NCBI GenBank assembly: GCA_003284215.1
Contig: QBVW01000001.1
Location: 62,001 to 126,000, forward strand
Source of the DNA: SAR86 cluster bacterium AG-313-D11
GTDB lineage: Bacteria > Pseudomonadota > Gammaproteobacteria > Magnimaribacterales > D2472
Reading direction: 5' to 3'
Length of the DNA: 64,000 nt
Below, one piece after another: positions 50,698 to 61,087 of the stretch (the stretch's first letter is position 1; each line of letters opens with the position of its first letter). Made by a program: the position numbers and the translations under genes. The notes under the pieces were generated by a model. The model was given only the letters and a program-made list of their open reading frames with translations. It had not been told where the DNA came from and did not search any database.

Positions 50698-51655
50698 CTC
50701 TTTCAATTTGTTCCCAAGTCTCAGCCTTCATTAAGCCCTTGTTAATGAGATCAATTTTCAAGACTTCTTCATTTAAACATAGAAAATCTTTTAAATTAGC
50801 TTGTTTGATAAAACTTAAGTAAAGATTAATCTTGGAGGACCATACTCCACTTTTTATCAATGCAGATTTTTTATTAGAAGCCTTAAGCGACTCTAAAGAA
50901 GCATTGATAACTTTAGCAATTATCCAAATAATGGGAGCAGAATTTTGCCGATCATTTTCTCGCATGAAATTTATCGTTAAGAGCGCCTTTTTAAAATTTT
51001 TACTAATCAATAAATCTTCGAGCTCAAATGCACTGATACCCGATCCAAAAATTATATGATCTGTCTTAATCTCATGAACTCCATCTTGATTTAAAAATAA
51101 AAGTTTAAGCAAAGCAACTTCATTTTTTTGACCCAAAAGATTGGCTTCATTATTTTGAAAGATTGAACCTCCAAATATTGGAAGTAAATCTTTTGGTAAA
51201 AATTTTAACTGTCTTTTCAGCCACATTTTTTCTTCTATTAACTTCAGTTTATTACAACTGATGATTAGTCCATGAGCATCAAAATTCTTAATCCATGCAC
51301 CGCTAGCTGGTGTCTTTTCAATAGTAGATTCAATAATCAATGCAATATTTTGGGATTTAAATATATTCTCATCAGCAAGCAGAGTCTTAATTTTTTCTGG
51401 AAATTTTCCTGAGGTATGTTTGATATGAAGAATTAGGTTTTCTTGAAACAAAGATCCTCCCATGTTTCTTGAGATTATTTCTTGAGTTTTATCTAATTCA
51501 TCTTGAGAAATTATTACTTTCTCATTGAATCCTTTGTTTCCTAATTTATCTAAAATATGCTTAACAGCATCTTGTTTAAGAATAAATTCTTCGCCAGTAA
51601 GCAGAAAATAATGATGATCTTTTGGATCAGAAAAATTCAAAAAATTAACTTTCAA
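50657..51655 (-). CDS. holA: DNA polymerase III subunit delta
   Basis: HolA-like length and pattern (YFLLTGEEFILKQDAVKHIL); adjacent to lptE as usual in gammaproteobacteria. Confidence 0.8.
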   Translation of the reverse strand: MKVNFLNFSDPKDHHYFLLTGEEFILKQDAVKHILDKLGNKGFNEKVIISQDELDKTQEIISRNMGGSLFQENLILHIKHTSGKFPEKIKTLLADENIFKSQNIALIIESTIEKTPASGAWIKNFDAHGLIISCNKLKLIEEKMWLKRQLKFLPKDLLPIFGGSIFQNNEANLLGQKNEVALLKLLFLNQDGVHEIKTDHIIFGSGISAFELEDLLISKNFKKALLTINFMRENDRQNSAPIIWIIAKVINASLESLKASNKKSALIKSGVWSSKINLYLSFIKQANLKDFLCLNEEVLKIDLINKGLMKAETWEQIERVILKLQDATALQN

Positions 51656-52109
51656 CTAACCAATACTCCTCAATAAGATCTTCTAGTAATAACACTTCTA
51701 ATTCTTCAATAAGCGCTCTTTGCGCCATCATTTCTGCCTGTGGATTAGCTTCATTAATAGGAATGGAGCCTGAGATCTGCAGTGTTGCATTCTGATTAGA
51801 AGTTATGCTTGAGAGGCTATATTCAAGCTCACCGGTAATTTCTATTTGTTTTGACCTAGCAGCATTGCCCCCATAATAATTTTTCTTTTTAAATTGAAGA
51901 TCTATTATTTTGAGGCGGTAATTGCTACTAGTTGGATCTATAGAGAAATATTTAGTTGATTTTTGTACAAACGAATTTTTTATGCTCGGCCCAAACTCAA
52001 TTTTATATAGGTATACATGGCGCTGTTCAATCCAGTCAAATTGACAACTGCATATTAAAAAAAAAGATATGAGTATTAAAAAATACTTATTAAATTTATT
52101 TTGCTCCAT
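51645..52109 (-). CDS. lptE: LPS-assembly lipoprotein LptE
   Basis: Lipobox LISFFLICSC after start at 52109; position next to holA; C-terminal AEMMAQRALIEEL. Confidence 0.8.
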   Translation of the reverse strand: MEQNKFNKYFLILISFFLICSCQFDWIEQRHVYLYKIEFGPSIKNSFVQKSTKYFSIDPTSSNYRLKIIDLQFKKKNYYGGNAARSKQIEITGELEYSLSSITSNQNATLQISGSIPINEANPQAEMMAQRALIEELEVLLLEDLIEEYWLVES

Positions 52110-53220
52110 CAAAGAAATCTTCAAACCCAGATGGGTCATGTCTTCCAACCACTAAGTTTTCTAACATGCCAATACCTTCCTCTGAGCCTAATGTCGCCTT
52201 AGCGATTTGATGGGTATGAAAAAAGGTATAGTCTCCTGGATCGATTTCTGATAGGTCCCAAACTTCATAGCCTGTTTCACTTTCACCTTTCCAAATTCCA
52301 TGTTTCCATTCATCATGCTGATACCCAATTCCTTTGCAAAAGAATATCGGACCCATGGTCTCTAATTCTAGATCGAAATTTTCATTGTCTTTTAGCACAC
52401 CTGAAATTTTTGCTCCAGTAGCCCAGCGCGAACCTTTCTGCCAATTTACAGAATGCTGAAGAGAGTGAATAGTTTCAACCTCTATATCTGTTGGAGCTAA
52501 TGACATATCTTCATACAAAGGTAGTTTATGTCCAGAAATTTGAGTGGTGTTACCATCTCTATCTTGAAATGTTCCAAATTGTGTACAGAAACCATCAAAA
52601 TGAACAGGAGCCCAGCACCAATAAACTCCAGGCTCTTGATTTAGCATTCCAGGAGCTCCGCCTTCAGGTTCACCTATTGGTCTTACACCCCATGACCTAT
52701 CTCTAATCCCATATATTGCTTTAGGATTTAATGTTCCAGCCTCTGTTGATATTTCGCCCGTCCATTTTCCCAGTTGTGTAAATCTAATGGTATTCATAAT
52801 AGTTCTGGTGCCTTCCATCATCAATGATCTAGGCTCCTGATGTGCTACAGAATTAGCTGAAAATTTAAGATTACAATTGAGTTTGTTGTCAGGATCTTTT
52901 AAAGAAAATGTTAGTTCATTCATGGGCTCATTAATTGTTAAGCACATAGGACCAATATTAATAGGTACTCTGTTTTGATTTAGTCGTTGACTAGCATGAA
53001 ATGAGTATTGTTTTCCTTGATAAGAAATGCTGAAGTGAGCATCAATGACATGTCGATTTGGATAAATTCCTATACCTATTTCAAATATATACTCATTTTC
53101 AGGATCCATGCCGTTAAAAAAATATCTGTCATAAAAATTTCTATCAGTGGGGCCAGGTATAGTTAGAGGTTCTATTGCTTGGTGAATTGGATAATCGTCG
53201 AAGGGTGTGATGTAGTTCAT
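52096..53220 (-). CDS. Uncharacterised protein (CrtC/AttH-like lipocalin fold, DUF7064/7065-like)
   Basis: 374 aa; AIYGIRDRSWGVRPIGEPEGGAPG…YWCWAPVHFDGFCTQFGTFQDRDG motif; no catalytic family recognised. Confidence 0.6.
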   Translation of the reverse strand: MNYITPFDDYPIHQAIEPLTIPGPTDRNFYDRYFFNGMDPENEYIFEIGIGIYPNRHVIDAHFSISYQGKQYSFHASQRLNQNRVPINIGPMCLTINEPMNELTFSLKDPDNKLNCNLKFSANSVAHQEPRSLMMEGTRTIMNTIRFTQLGKWTGEISTEAGTLNPKAIYGIRDRSWGVRPIGEPEGGAPGMLNQEPGVYWCWAPVHFDGFCTQFGTFQDRDGNTTQISGHKLPLYEDMSLAPTDIEVETIHSLQHSVNWQKGSRWATGAKISGVLKDNENFDLELETMGPIFFCKGIGYQHDEWKHGIWKGESETGYEVWDLSEIDPGDYTFFHTHQIAKATLGSEEGIGMLENLVVGRHDPSGFEDFFDGAK

Positions 53221-55782
53221 TTAAATTACGAAATTAATTAATTTTTCTTTTATATAGATTACCTTTTTTATAGGCTGATTAGCTAGAATTTTTTTAACAT
53301 TTTCATTTTCTTTCGCCAGCTTTTCTAATTCAGCTTGCTCCATATCCACTGAAACAGTTTCTTTGCCTCTTACTTTTCCATTGATCTGAATGACAAGCCG
53401 AAAATTCTCTAATTTCAGAAATTCTTCATTAAACATTGGCCAAGAATTTTCAAAATCAGCTCCATCAGATTCTGAATATTGTTTCCATAAATACAGGCTG
53501 ATATGAGGAGTAATTGGCGATAACATTTTTAACGTAAATTGAATCACTTCATCAATACAGAATTTCTCAGAATCAGTTGCCTTCTCAGATTTAAAAGATT
53601 CAGGTATTGCATTTAATAGCTCCATTACGGATGCTATCGCTGTATTAAAAGAATTACGTTCAGCAAAATCATTGGTAACTTTTTTTAAAGTTTGATGGCT
53701 TTTTTGGCGCAATCCTTGTTCGATTTGAGTCAATTCTTTTGGTGGCGCCTTATTGAAGATCGTTTTGTCAGAAATTAAGTTCCAAACTTTTCTTAAAAAT
53801 CTATATGAGCCTTCAATTGCTGTATCTGACCACTCAAGAGATTGTTCAGGAGGAGAAGTGAACATCATATAAAGCCGAACTGTATCTGCGCCATATTTTT
53901 CTATCATGATATTTGGATCAATTCCGTTAAGCTTTGATTTGCTCATTTTGGACATGCCATCTTTGAAGACTTCTCTTCCATCGTTCAGCGTTGATTTTTC
54001 TCCATTCATGCTTACAAAATCTTTGTTTACCCATTCAGGATTTCCGTTTTCATCTTTTGTATAAAATGCATCTGCCAAAACCATTCCCTGCGTGAGAAGT
54101 CTTTGGAAGGGTTCAGATGATTGAATGAGTTTTTGATCTCTTAAAAGTAGATTAAAAAATCTAGCATATAAGAGATGAAGAATTGCATGCTCGATTCCAC
54201 CAATATAATGATCAACGGGTAACCAATAATCAGCCTCATCACCTAACATTGCATTATTTGGCTGAGAGGCAAACCTTGCAGCATACCAAGAGCTTTCAAA
54301 AAATGTATCAAATGTATCAGTCTCTCTTACTGCCTCTTTATTACAATTAGGACAAAATGTTTTTTTCCATTCATTAAACCCGCCTAGACTCATACCGCGA
54401 GAAGTATTCTCGTCAATTTCGGGCAGCTCTACTGGCAGATCTTTCTCTGCAACAGGCACATGGCCACACTCATCACAATGAATTATTGGAATAGGACATC
54501 CCCAGTATCGTTGTCTAGAAATTCCCCAATCTCGAAGACGGAAATTAGTTTGAACTTCTGCATTATTTTTAGCTTCTAAATATGCAGATATTTTGATGAA
54601 AGCTTCATCAAAATTCAATCCGTTATATTCACCAGAGTTGATCAGTAATCCTTTTTCCTCAAGGGCTTCAGAATTTACATTTTGATTTAATGCAGTTTCA
54701 ACTACTTGCAAAACAGGTAGATCATACTTTTTAGCAAACTCATAATCTCGCTGATCATGTCCAGGCACACACATAACAGCTCCTGTTCCATATTCCATCA
54801 AAACAAAATTAGCTATCCAAATTGGAATTAAATCATTAGTTATTGGATGGATTGCTTTAAGACCTGTATCAACCCCTTTCTTTTCTTGTTTAGCAATCGC
54901 AGCTTCAGTTTTTTTATTGCCCTTATTTTCATTGATAAACTCTCTGATGCTCGGAGTATTATCTTTTAATTGGTCTATCAATGGATGATCATGAGCAATT
55001 GCGCAATATGTTGCACCAAAAATAGTATCTGGTCTTGTGGTAAATACTTCTAGAACTTCTTTATTATTTTCAATCTCAAAATGAAAACTCAAGCCTTTAG
55101 ATTTTCCTATCCAATTTTTTTGCATTAATTTCACTTGATTTGGCCAGCTCTCAAGTGATTCCAGGCCTTTCAATAACTCATCTGCATAATCAGTAATTCT
55201 TAGAAAATACTGATCTATTTTTTTTCTCTCGATCTCTGCCCCTGATCGCCATCCTTTGCCATCTATAACTTGTTCATTCGCTAAAACCGTTTTATCTACA
55301 GGATCCCAATTAACTTCAGATTTCTTTCTCTCCACCAATCCTGCTTTAAATAACTGAATAAAGAACCATTGCTCCCATTTGAAATACTCTGGTGATGAAG
55401 TATTAATCTCTCGACTCCAATCATAACTAAAACCCAGTGCGTCAAGCTGCACTTTCATGCTCTCAATATTCTTATTTGTCCATTTTTTTGGCGAGACATT
55501 ATTCTCTATCGCTGCATTTTCTGCTGGTAATCCAAAAGCATCCCATCCCATCGGCTGAAGAACATTAAAACCCTGCATTCTTTTAAATCTAGAAATTACA
55601 TCTCCAATCGTATAATTTCGTACATGACCCATATGTAATTTCCCTGAGGGATATGGAAACATTGAAAGGCAATAGAACTTTTCTTTTGTTTCCGAGATTG
55701 ATGCTTTGTAGGCATCATTTTGTTTCCACAACTCTTGAATGATATTTTCTATTTCTGCAGGATTGTATTCTTTTGCACTCAT
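53221..55782 (-). CDS. leuS: Leucyl-tRNA synthetase
   Basis: FPYPSGKLHMGHVRNYTIGDV (HIGH), KMSKSKLNGIDP (KMSKS). Confidence 0.98.
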   Translation of the reverse strand: MSAKEYNPAEIENIIQELWKQNDAYKASISETKEKFYCLSMFPYPSGKLHMGHVRNYTIGDVISRFKRMQGFNVLQPMGWDAFGLPAENAAIENNVSPKKWTNKNIESMKVQLDALGFSYDWSREINTSSPEYFKWEQWFFIQLFKAGLVERKKSEVNWDPVDKTVLANEQVIDGKGWRSGAEIERKKIDQYFLRITDYADELLKGLESLESWPNQVKLMQKNWIGKSKGLSFHFEIENNKEVLEVFTTRPDTIFGATYCAIAHDHPLIDQLKDNTPSIREFINENKGNKKTEAAIAKQEKKGVDTGLKAIHPITNDLIPIWIANFVLMEYGTGAVMCVPGHDQRDYEFAKKYDLPVLQVVETALNQNVNSEALEEKGLLINSGEYNGLNFDEAFIKISAYLEAKNNAEVQTNFRLRDWGISRQRYWGCPIPIIHCDECGHVPVAEKDLPVELPEIDENTSRGMSLGGFNEWKKTFCPNCNKEAVRETDTFDTFFESSWYAARFASQPNNAMLGDEADYWLPVDHYIGGIEHAILHLLYARFFNLLLRDQKLIQSSEPFQRLLTQGMVLADAFYTKDENGNPEWVNKDFVSMNGEKSTLNDGREVFKDGMSKMSKSKLNGIDPNIMIEKYGADTVRLYMMFTSPPEQSLEWSDTAIEGSYRFLRKVWNLISDKTIFNKAPPKELTQIEQGLRQKSHQTLKKVTNDFAERNSFNTAIASVMELLNAIPESFKSEKATDSEKFCIDEVIQFTLKMLSPITPHISLYLWKQYSESDGADFENSWPMFNEEFLKLENFRLVIQINGKVRGKETVSVDMEQAELEKLAKENENVKKILANQPIKKVIYIKEKLINFVI

Positions 55783-57122
55783 TTTTTTAAAAACGATCCT
55801 TCAAGATAATTAATATTGTGTTCATTTTGACAGAAGGTTCGATCTTCTAATATTTTTTGATGCAAGGAATGATTTGTATTTATGCCATCAACAAAAAACT
55901 CATCAAGAGCACTTAACATCCTTTTAATGCATGACTCTCTGGTGTTTGCGGTTGTAATAATTTTTGCAAGGAGAGAGTCATAATGAGGTGGCACGAGGTA
56001 CCCTGAATAAATATGTGAATCAAATCTTACACCGAACCCTCCAGGTGGATGCATTTTATTAATTATTCCTGGTGATGGAGTAAATGTCTCTGGATCTTCA
56101 GCATTGATCCTGCATTCCATAGCATGACCCCGGAATATTATCTCTTCTTGATCAAGTGTAATTTCCATATCCAGAGCAAGTTTTAATTGTGCTTTCACAA
56201 GGTCAAAGCCGGTAATCATTTCAGATACAGGATGCTCAACTTGGATTCTTGTGTTCATTTCAATAAAATAAAATTGTCCATTTTCATAAAGAAACTCAAG
56301 AGTTCCAACTCCAGAGTATTGTATATTTATACAAAGTTCTAAACATGCTTCTAATGTTTTCTCTAAAGCCGCTTGATCAATATCTAAAGCAGGAGCTTCT
56401 TCAATAATTTTTTGATGTCTCCTTTGCATACTGCAATCTCTGGTACCAAGATGTATTGCATTACCTTTTCCATCAGCAACAATTTGAACTTCAATGTGAC
56501 GGGGGTTTTGAATAAACTTTTCAAAATATACTGTGTCATTTCCAAAAGCATTCTTTGCTTCTTGTTTAGTAAGTTGCAATGAGCTGATGAGTTCTGACTC
56601 CTCTTGAACTACCCTCATGCCTCTGCCGCCACCTCCCGCCGAGGCTTTAATTATCATGGGATAGCCAACTCCCCCAGCTATTTTTTTTATTTCTTCATCA
56701 GTTTTAGGTATTGCACCTTTAAAGCCGGGCACTATGGGTATATTTGACTCCTCCGCAAGACCTTTTGCAGTAATCTTATCTCCCATTTGCCTAATAACAC
56801 TTGAAGATGGGCCAATAAATACAAAGCCACTAGCTTCACATCTTTCAGCGAAATCAGCATCTTCCGCAAGAAAGCCATATCCTGGATATACAGCGTCTGC
56901 TCCAGTTAATTCAGCAGCAGATAGAATTGAGGGGATGTTTAAATAACTCTCGAGGGGACTTGCTGGCCCAACACACACAGTTTCATCTGCTAATCTTAAG
57001 TGCTTGAGTTCCTTGTCACCGGTTGAGTATATTGCAACTGTTTTGAGGCTTAGCTCCTTACAAGCTCTAAGAGCTCGTAGAGCAATCTCCCCTCGATTGG
57101 CAATAAGAATTTTTTTTGACAT
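55779..57122 (-). CDS. accC: Acetyl-CoA carboxylase biotin carboxylase subunit
   Basis: ILIANRGEIALRALRACKELSL, KASAGGGGRGMRVV, EMNTRIQVEHPVSEMITG. Confidence 0.98.
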   Translation of the reverse strand: MSKKILIANRGEIALRALRACKELSLKTVAIYSTGDKELKHLRLADETVCVGPASPLESYLNIPSILSAAELTGADAVYPGYGFLAEDADFAERCEASGFVFIGPSSSVIRQMGDKITAKGLAEESNIPIVPGFKGAIPKTDEEIKKIAGGVGYPMIIKASAGGGGRGMRVVQEESELISSLQLTKQEAKNAFGNDTVYFEKFIQNPRHIEVQIVADGKGNAIHLGTRDCSMQRRHQKIIEEAPALDIDQAALEKTLEACLELCINIQYSGVGTLEFLYENGQFYFIEMNTRIQVEHPVSEMITGFDLVKAQLKLALDMEITLDQEEIIFRGHAMECRINAEDPETFTPSPGIINKMHPPGGFGVRFDSHIYSGYLVPPHYDSLLAKIITTANTRESCIKRMLSALDEFFVDGINTNHSLHQKILEDRTFCQNEHNINYLEGSFLKK

Positions 57123-57553
57123 CAGTCTATAGTGATTAGCGATTGATCAAATTCAACAGGTTCGCCATCTTCAATATTAATGACGGATACCTTACCGGTA
57201 AATTCCGACTTAATTTCATTCATCATCTTCATTGCTTCAACTATACAAACAACATCTCCGGCATTGACTTGACTACCAATTTCAATAAAAGGCGGCTTGT
57301 CTGGTGCTGGTTTTCTATAAAAAGTTCCAACAATAGGAGATTTAATTACTGAACCTGATTCAGGAGCTAAAATTTCATTGTTTTCTGAAGGAGCGCTAAT
57401 TGCAGCAGGGGCAAATGAAGTGGCATTGACTTCAATTGGTTGACCGCTTCCTCGAACAATTCGCACTGACTCTTCACCTTCTTTGACTTCAATTTCATTT
57501 AAGTCTGAGTCTTGCAGCATTTCAATTAATTTTTTGATCTTTCTAATATCCAT
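57122..57553 (-). CDS. accB: Acetyl-CoA carboxylase biotin carboxyl carrier protein
   Basis: SPIVGTFYRKPAP…VEAMKMMNEIKSE biotinylation motif. Confidence 0.98.
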   Translation of the reverse strand: MDIRKIKKLIEMLQDSDLNEIEVKEGEESVRIVRGSGQPIEVNATSFAPAAISAPSENNEILAPESGSVIKSPIVGTFYRKPAPDKPPFIEIGSQVNAGDVVCIVEAMKMMNEIKSEFTGKVSVINIEDGEPVEFDQSLITID

Positions 57554-57558
57554 TTTTT

Positions 57559-57993
57559 CTAGTCCTTAAAGTTATCAATTATATGTCTAAGTGCGAGGTC
57601 ATATCCTTGAGTGCCAAGTCCGCATATAACCCCATTTGCTATATCAGAAAAATAGGATTTGTGTCTAAACTCTTCTCTCGCAAAGATATTGGATATATGA
57701 ACTTCATAAAACGGAACTCCAATTCCAAGAAGGGAGTCTCTTATTGCAATACTGGTATGGGTTAGAGCTCCAGGATTTATGATTATGTAATCTACTTGAT
57801 TCATTGACTCTTGAAGCTTTGTAACAATCTCATGCTCAGCATTGCTTTGAAAAGCCTCAACGTTAATATTGTGAGAGCTTGCTCTTTCTTCTAAACCTTG
57901 ATTAATTTCCTCCATCGTTGCTGAGCCATAAACCTCAGGCTCTCGAATACCAAGCAAATTTAAATTAGGACCATGTATTACTAATATTTTCAT
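57559..57993 (-). CDS. aroQ: Type II 3-dehydroquinate dehydratase
   Basis: ILVIHGPNLNLLGIREPEVYG, NPGALTHTSIAIRD, EVHISNIFAREEFRHKSY. Confidence 0.98.
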   Translation of the reverse strand: MKILVIHGPNLNLLGIREPEVYGSATMEEINQGLEERASSHNINVEAFQSNAEHEIVTKLQESMNQVDYIIINPGALTHTSIAIRDSLLGIGVPFYEVHISNIFAREEFRHKSYFSDIANGVICGLGTQGYDLALRHIIDNFKD

Positions 57994-58035
57994 TTTTAAA
58001 GATTTTATATTGATTTTCTAAGAATTTAAACGATT

Positions 58036-58449
58036 TTAAAAACTTTTGACCCTTTTTGGATAACAGTACTTACCTTCGGCACAGCCTTGATAAATGATCT
58101 TTAAACTATTGAGCTTGTTTAGATTAACATCTGAAAGCTCGACATCAACCTTTAAAGGACCTTTAAAAATAGTTGATTCGCCAAAGAACTCGTCAGATAT
58201 CTTTGATTCATTTTTTAATATGTAATTGTACTCAAGCGAATCGTCACCTACCTTAATTAAAATTGATTTTTTATATAGGTAATATCCAGGCCTAATGTCC
58301 CAAGAAATCAGGATTTTATTTGCTTCAATTAATGTGCTTACAAGAAAGGCTTCATCAACATTTAATATGTCTTTTTGTTCAAACTTGTTATTACTAAATA
58401 TAAATCCGGATAGAAAAACAAACGAGTATAATAAATTCCTAAAATTCAT
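58036..58449 (-). CDS. Stand-alone DsbD N-terminal (alpha) domain protein
   Basis: Signal peptide; ISWDIRPGYYLYKKSI…DEFFGESTIFKG…IYQGCAEGKYCYPKRVKSF* with DsbD-alpha cysteine spacing (C-x5-C); stop directly after the domain. Confidence 0.82.
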   Translation of the reverse strand: MNFRNLLYSFVFLSGFIFSNNKFEQKDILNVDEAFLVSTLIEANKILISWDIRPGYYLYKKSILIKVGDDSLEYNYILKNESKISDEFFGESTIFKGPLKVDVELSDVNLNKLNSLKIIYQGCAEGKYCYPKRVKSF

Positions 58450-58470
58450 TGCAGCATTATAAAAGAAACC

Positions 58471-59487
58471 ATGACTATTAAATTATTTTTAAAAATTTTC
58501 TTTTCGATTCCCGTGTGGTTACTTCGGTGTATGACTTTTAAAAAAAGTATCATTATTAACAATCAAATCCTAGATTTTCAAACTCAGATTTTTTTAGGAC
58601 TGCAATCATTACAAGCGGATGGTTTGGATGATCCAAGTTTATTTGATTCACCTCAAGAAATCAGAGAATTTATGATGGAGGGACTTCCACTTAGTTCAAG
58701 TCCTGGTATGCCTATAAAAACAATAGATCACGTATTAACAAGTGAATTTGGACGTCTTGCGATTAGAGAGTATCGCCCAGAAAAGATTGGAAGCATTTCA
58801 CCAATTTTATATTTTCATGGAGGAGGTTATGTATTAGGTGGCATAGAAAGTCATGATGCTGCTTTGCAGTTCTTTGCTGCAGAAATGGGAGTAAAAATAT
58901 TCTCACTTGATTACAGATTAGCGCCTGAAAATAAATTCCCTTCTTCTTTGGAAGATGCAAACTTTGCACTTGAATGGCTCTCAAAAGAATTAAATCTGCC
59001 TATCAGCGAAATCAGTCTATGTGGCGACAGTGCTGGAGGGCATCTTTCTGCATCCCTTTCAACATTTAGAGCTATCAATAATTTGGAGTTGCCTTTATCA
59101 CAGTGCCTCATATATCCAATGACAGACCCTTCATGCAATTCTAAATCTCAGATTGATTTTAAAAGTGGATTTTTATTAAGCCAGAAAGCAATGATTTGGT
59201 TTTGGGAACAATTAATGAATTCAAGGGATAATCTTCATGATCCAGTATTTAACTTAACTATTGATTCAAATAAAACTCTTCCAAAAACTTTAATAATTAC
59301 CGCGGGTTTTGATCCCCTTAGTGATGAGGGAGAGGCATACGCTAGGCTTCTTGATAATGCTGGAAATGAAGTGCAGCAAATTCATTATCCCCATCTTATT
59401 CATGGTTTTGTTAATATGACCGCTCTAAAGGCTGCAAAAGGTGCAACAAAAGACTTACTTAAGACATATAAAAACTTTTTAAAATAA
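58471..59487 (+). CDS. Alpha/beta hydrolase (HSL-type esterase/lipase)
   Basis: YFHGGGYVLGGIESHD, GDSAGGHLSA, DPLSDEGEAYA, HLIHGFVNM. Confidence 0.92.
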   Translation: MTIKLFLKIFFSIPVWLLRCMTFKKSIIINNQILDFQTQIFLGLQSLQADGLDDPSLFDSPQEIREFMMEGLPLSSSPGMPIKTIDHVLTSEFGRLAIREYRPEKIGSISPILYFHGGGYVLGGIESHDAALQFFAAEMGVKIFSLDYRLAPENKFPSSLEDANFALEWLSKELNLPISEISLCGDSAGGHLSASLSTFRAINNLELPLSQCLIYPMTDPSCNSKSQIDFKSGFLLSQKAMIWFWEQLMNSRDNLHDPVFNLTIDSNKTLPKTLIITAGFDPLSDEGEAYARLLDNAGNEVQQIHYPHLIHGFVNMTALKAAKGATKDLLKTYKNFLK

Positions 59488-61085
59488 TGAGACCATTACT
59501 TCAAATTTCAAATTTATCTATCAGTTTCCAAGTAAGAAAAACTGAGTTTTCTGCTGTAAAGAATTTAAATTTATCAATAAATGAAAATCAGATTGTTGGT
59601 CTTGTTGGTGAATCTGGATCAGGCAAATCTGTTACTGCAATGTCTATTATGCGCTTACTCCCAGAACCTAAGGCCTCATACAGTGACCAGTCATCAATTA
59701 TATTTGATGGAGAAGAAATCCTTACTGCAAATAAAACAACGCTAAGAAAGATTAGAGGAAATCAAATTTCAATGATTTTTCAAGAGCCTATGACTTCGTT
59801 AAATCCATATCATAGGGTTGGCGATCAAATTGTCGAATCTATACTGCTGCATAAAGCACAAGCTAAATCAGAAGCCATATTAGAGGCAAAAAATCTGATG
59901 AATTTAGTCGAAATTCCTGAAGTCGACAGACGATTTTCTTCATATCCTCATGAACTTTCTGGCGGACAGCGTCAAAGAATTATGATTGCAATGGCTCTAG
60001 CTAATAAACCAAAGTTATTAATTGCAGATGAGCCTACAACAGCACTTGATGTGACTATACAAGCTCAAATTCTTGATTTGATGACAAAGCTAAAAGATGA
60101 GGTAGGAATGTCAATATTGTTCATCACTCATGATTTAGGACTAATTGAAAAATTTTCAGATACCATCACAGTTATGCAAGAGGGAACTGTTGTAGAACAA
60201 GGTGATACAAAATCCGTATTCCTAGATCCACAGCATCCATACACCAAAAAACTCATTAATTCTGAGCCATCAATAAAGCAAAATTCTCTTACTGAAGAGC
60301 CTCCATTAATAACAGTTAAGGATCTAAATATTTTTTATCCTCTGCCGAATAAAACTTTCTTTGAAAAAGACTTTTTCCATGCAGTAAAAGATGTCAACTT
60401 TTCTATCCCACAAAAATCAACAATTGGATTAGTCGGAGAATCTGGCTCTGGTAAATCTACTCTTGGTAAGGCTTTAGCTGGACTAATTCATTATCATGGC
60501 TCAGTTCTGTATGACGGTGTGGATATAGATCAGTTAAATTCAAAGGAATCAAAAGCTATTAAAAAAGATATTCAGATTGTTTTTCAAGATCCATATGGCT
60601 CTTTATCACCTCGAATGACTGTTGGAGAAATAGTTGGAGAAGGTTTAGATGTTCATTTTGATCTCACTAAAATACAAAAAGATGAACGTATTGCAGATTG
60701 TCTAAATGCTGTAGAGATTAATCCAGATGATAGATTTAAATATCCGCATGAGTTTTCTGGTGGACAAAGGCAGCGAGTTGCAATTGCAAGGTCACTTATT
60801 TTAAATCCTTCATTTATGATTTTAGATGAACCCACTTCAGCACTAGACAGATCTATTCAAATTCAGGTTATTGAACTATTAAAAAATATCCAAATAGATT
60901 ATGAATTAACATATTTATTTATCAGCCATGATCTTAAGGTGGTTAGATCAATGTCAGATTATATATTTGTAATGCAAAATGGACGCATCGTTGAATCAGG
61001 ACCTGCTAAACAAGTTTTCTCAAGCCCAGAAGAAGACTATACTGATAAACTTCTCAATGCCGCATTACGTTATTCAACTGTTTAA
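59487..61085 (+). CDS. Peptide/nickel-type ABC transporter, duplicated ATP-binding protein (YejF/DppDF-like)
   Basis: Two Walker A ([18 protein letters not shown]), two ABC signatures ([16 protein letters not shown]) in one chain. Confidence 0.92.
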   Translation: MRPLLQISNLSISFQVRKTEFSAVKNLNLSINENQIVGLVGESGSGKSVTAMSIMRLLPEPKASYSDQSSIIFDGEEILTANKTTLRKIRGNQISMIFQEPMTSLNPYHRVGDQIVESILLHKAQAKSEAILEAKNLMNLVEIPEVDRRFSSYPHELSGGQRQRIMIAMALANKPKLLIADEPTTALDVTIQAQILDLMTKLKDEVGMSILFITHDLGLIEKFSDTITVMQEGTVVEQGDTKSVFLDPQHPYTKKLINSEPSIKQNSLTEEPPLITVKDLNIFYPLPNKTFFEKDFFHAVKDVNFSIPQKSTIGLVGESGSGKSTLGKALAGLIHYHGSVLYDGVDIDQLNSKESKAIKKDIQIVFQDPYGSLSPRMTVGEIVGEGLDVHFDLTKIQKDERIADCLNAVEINPDDRFKYPHEFSGGQRQRVAIARSLILNPSFMILDEPTSALDRSIQIQVIELLKNIQIDYELTYLFISHDLKVVRSMSDYIFVMQNGRIVESGPAKQVFSSPEEDYTDKLLNAALRYSTV

Positions 61086-61087
61086 TT

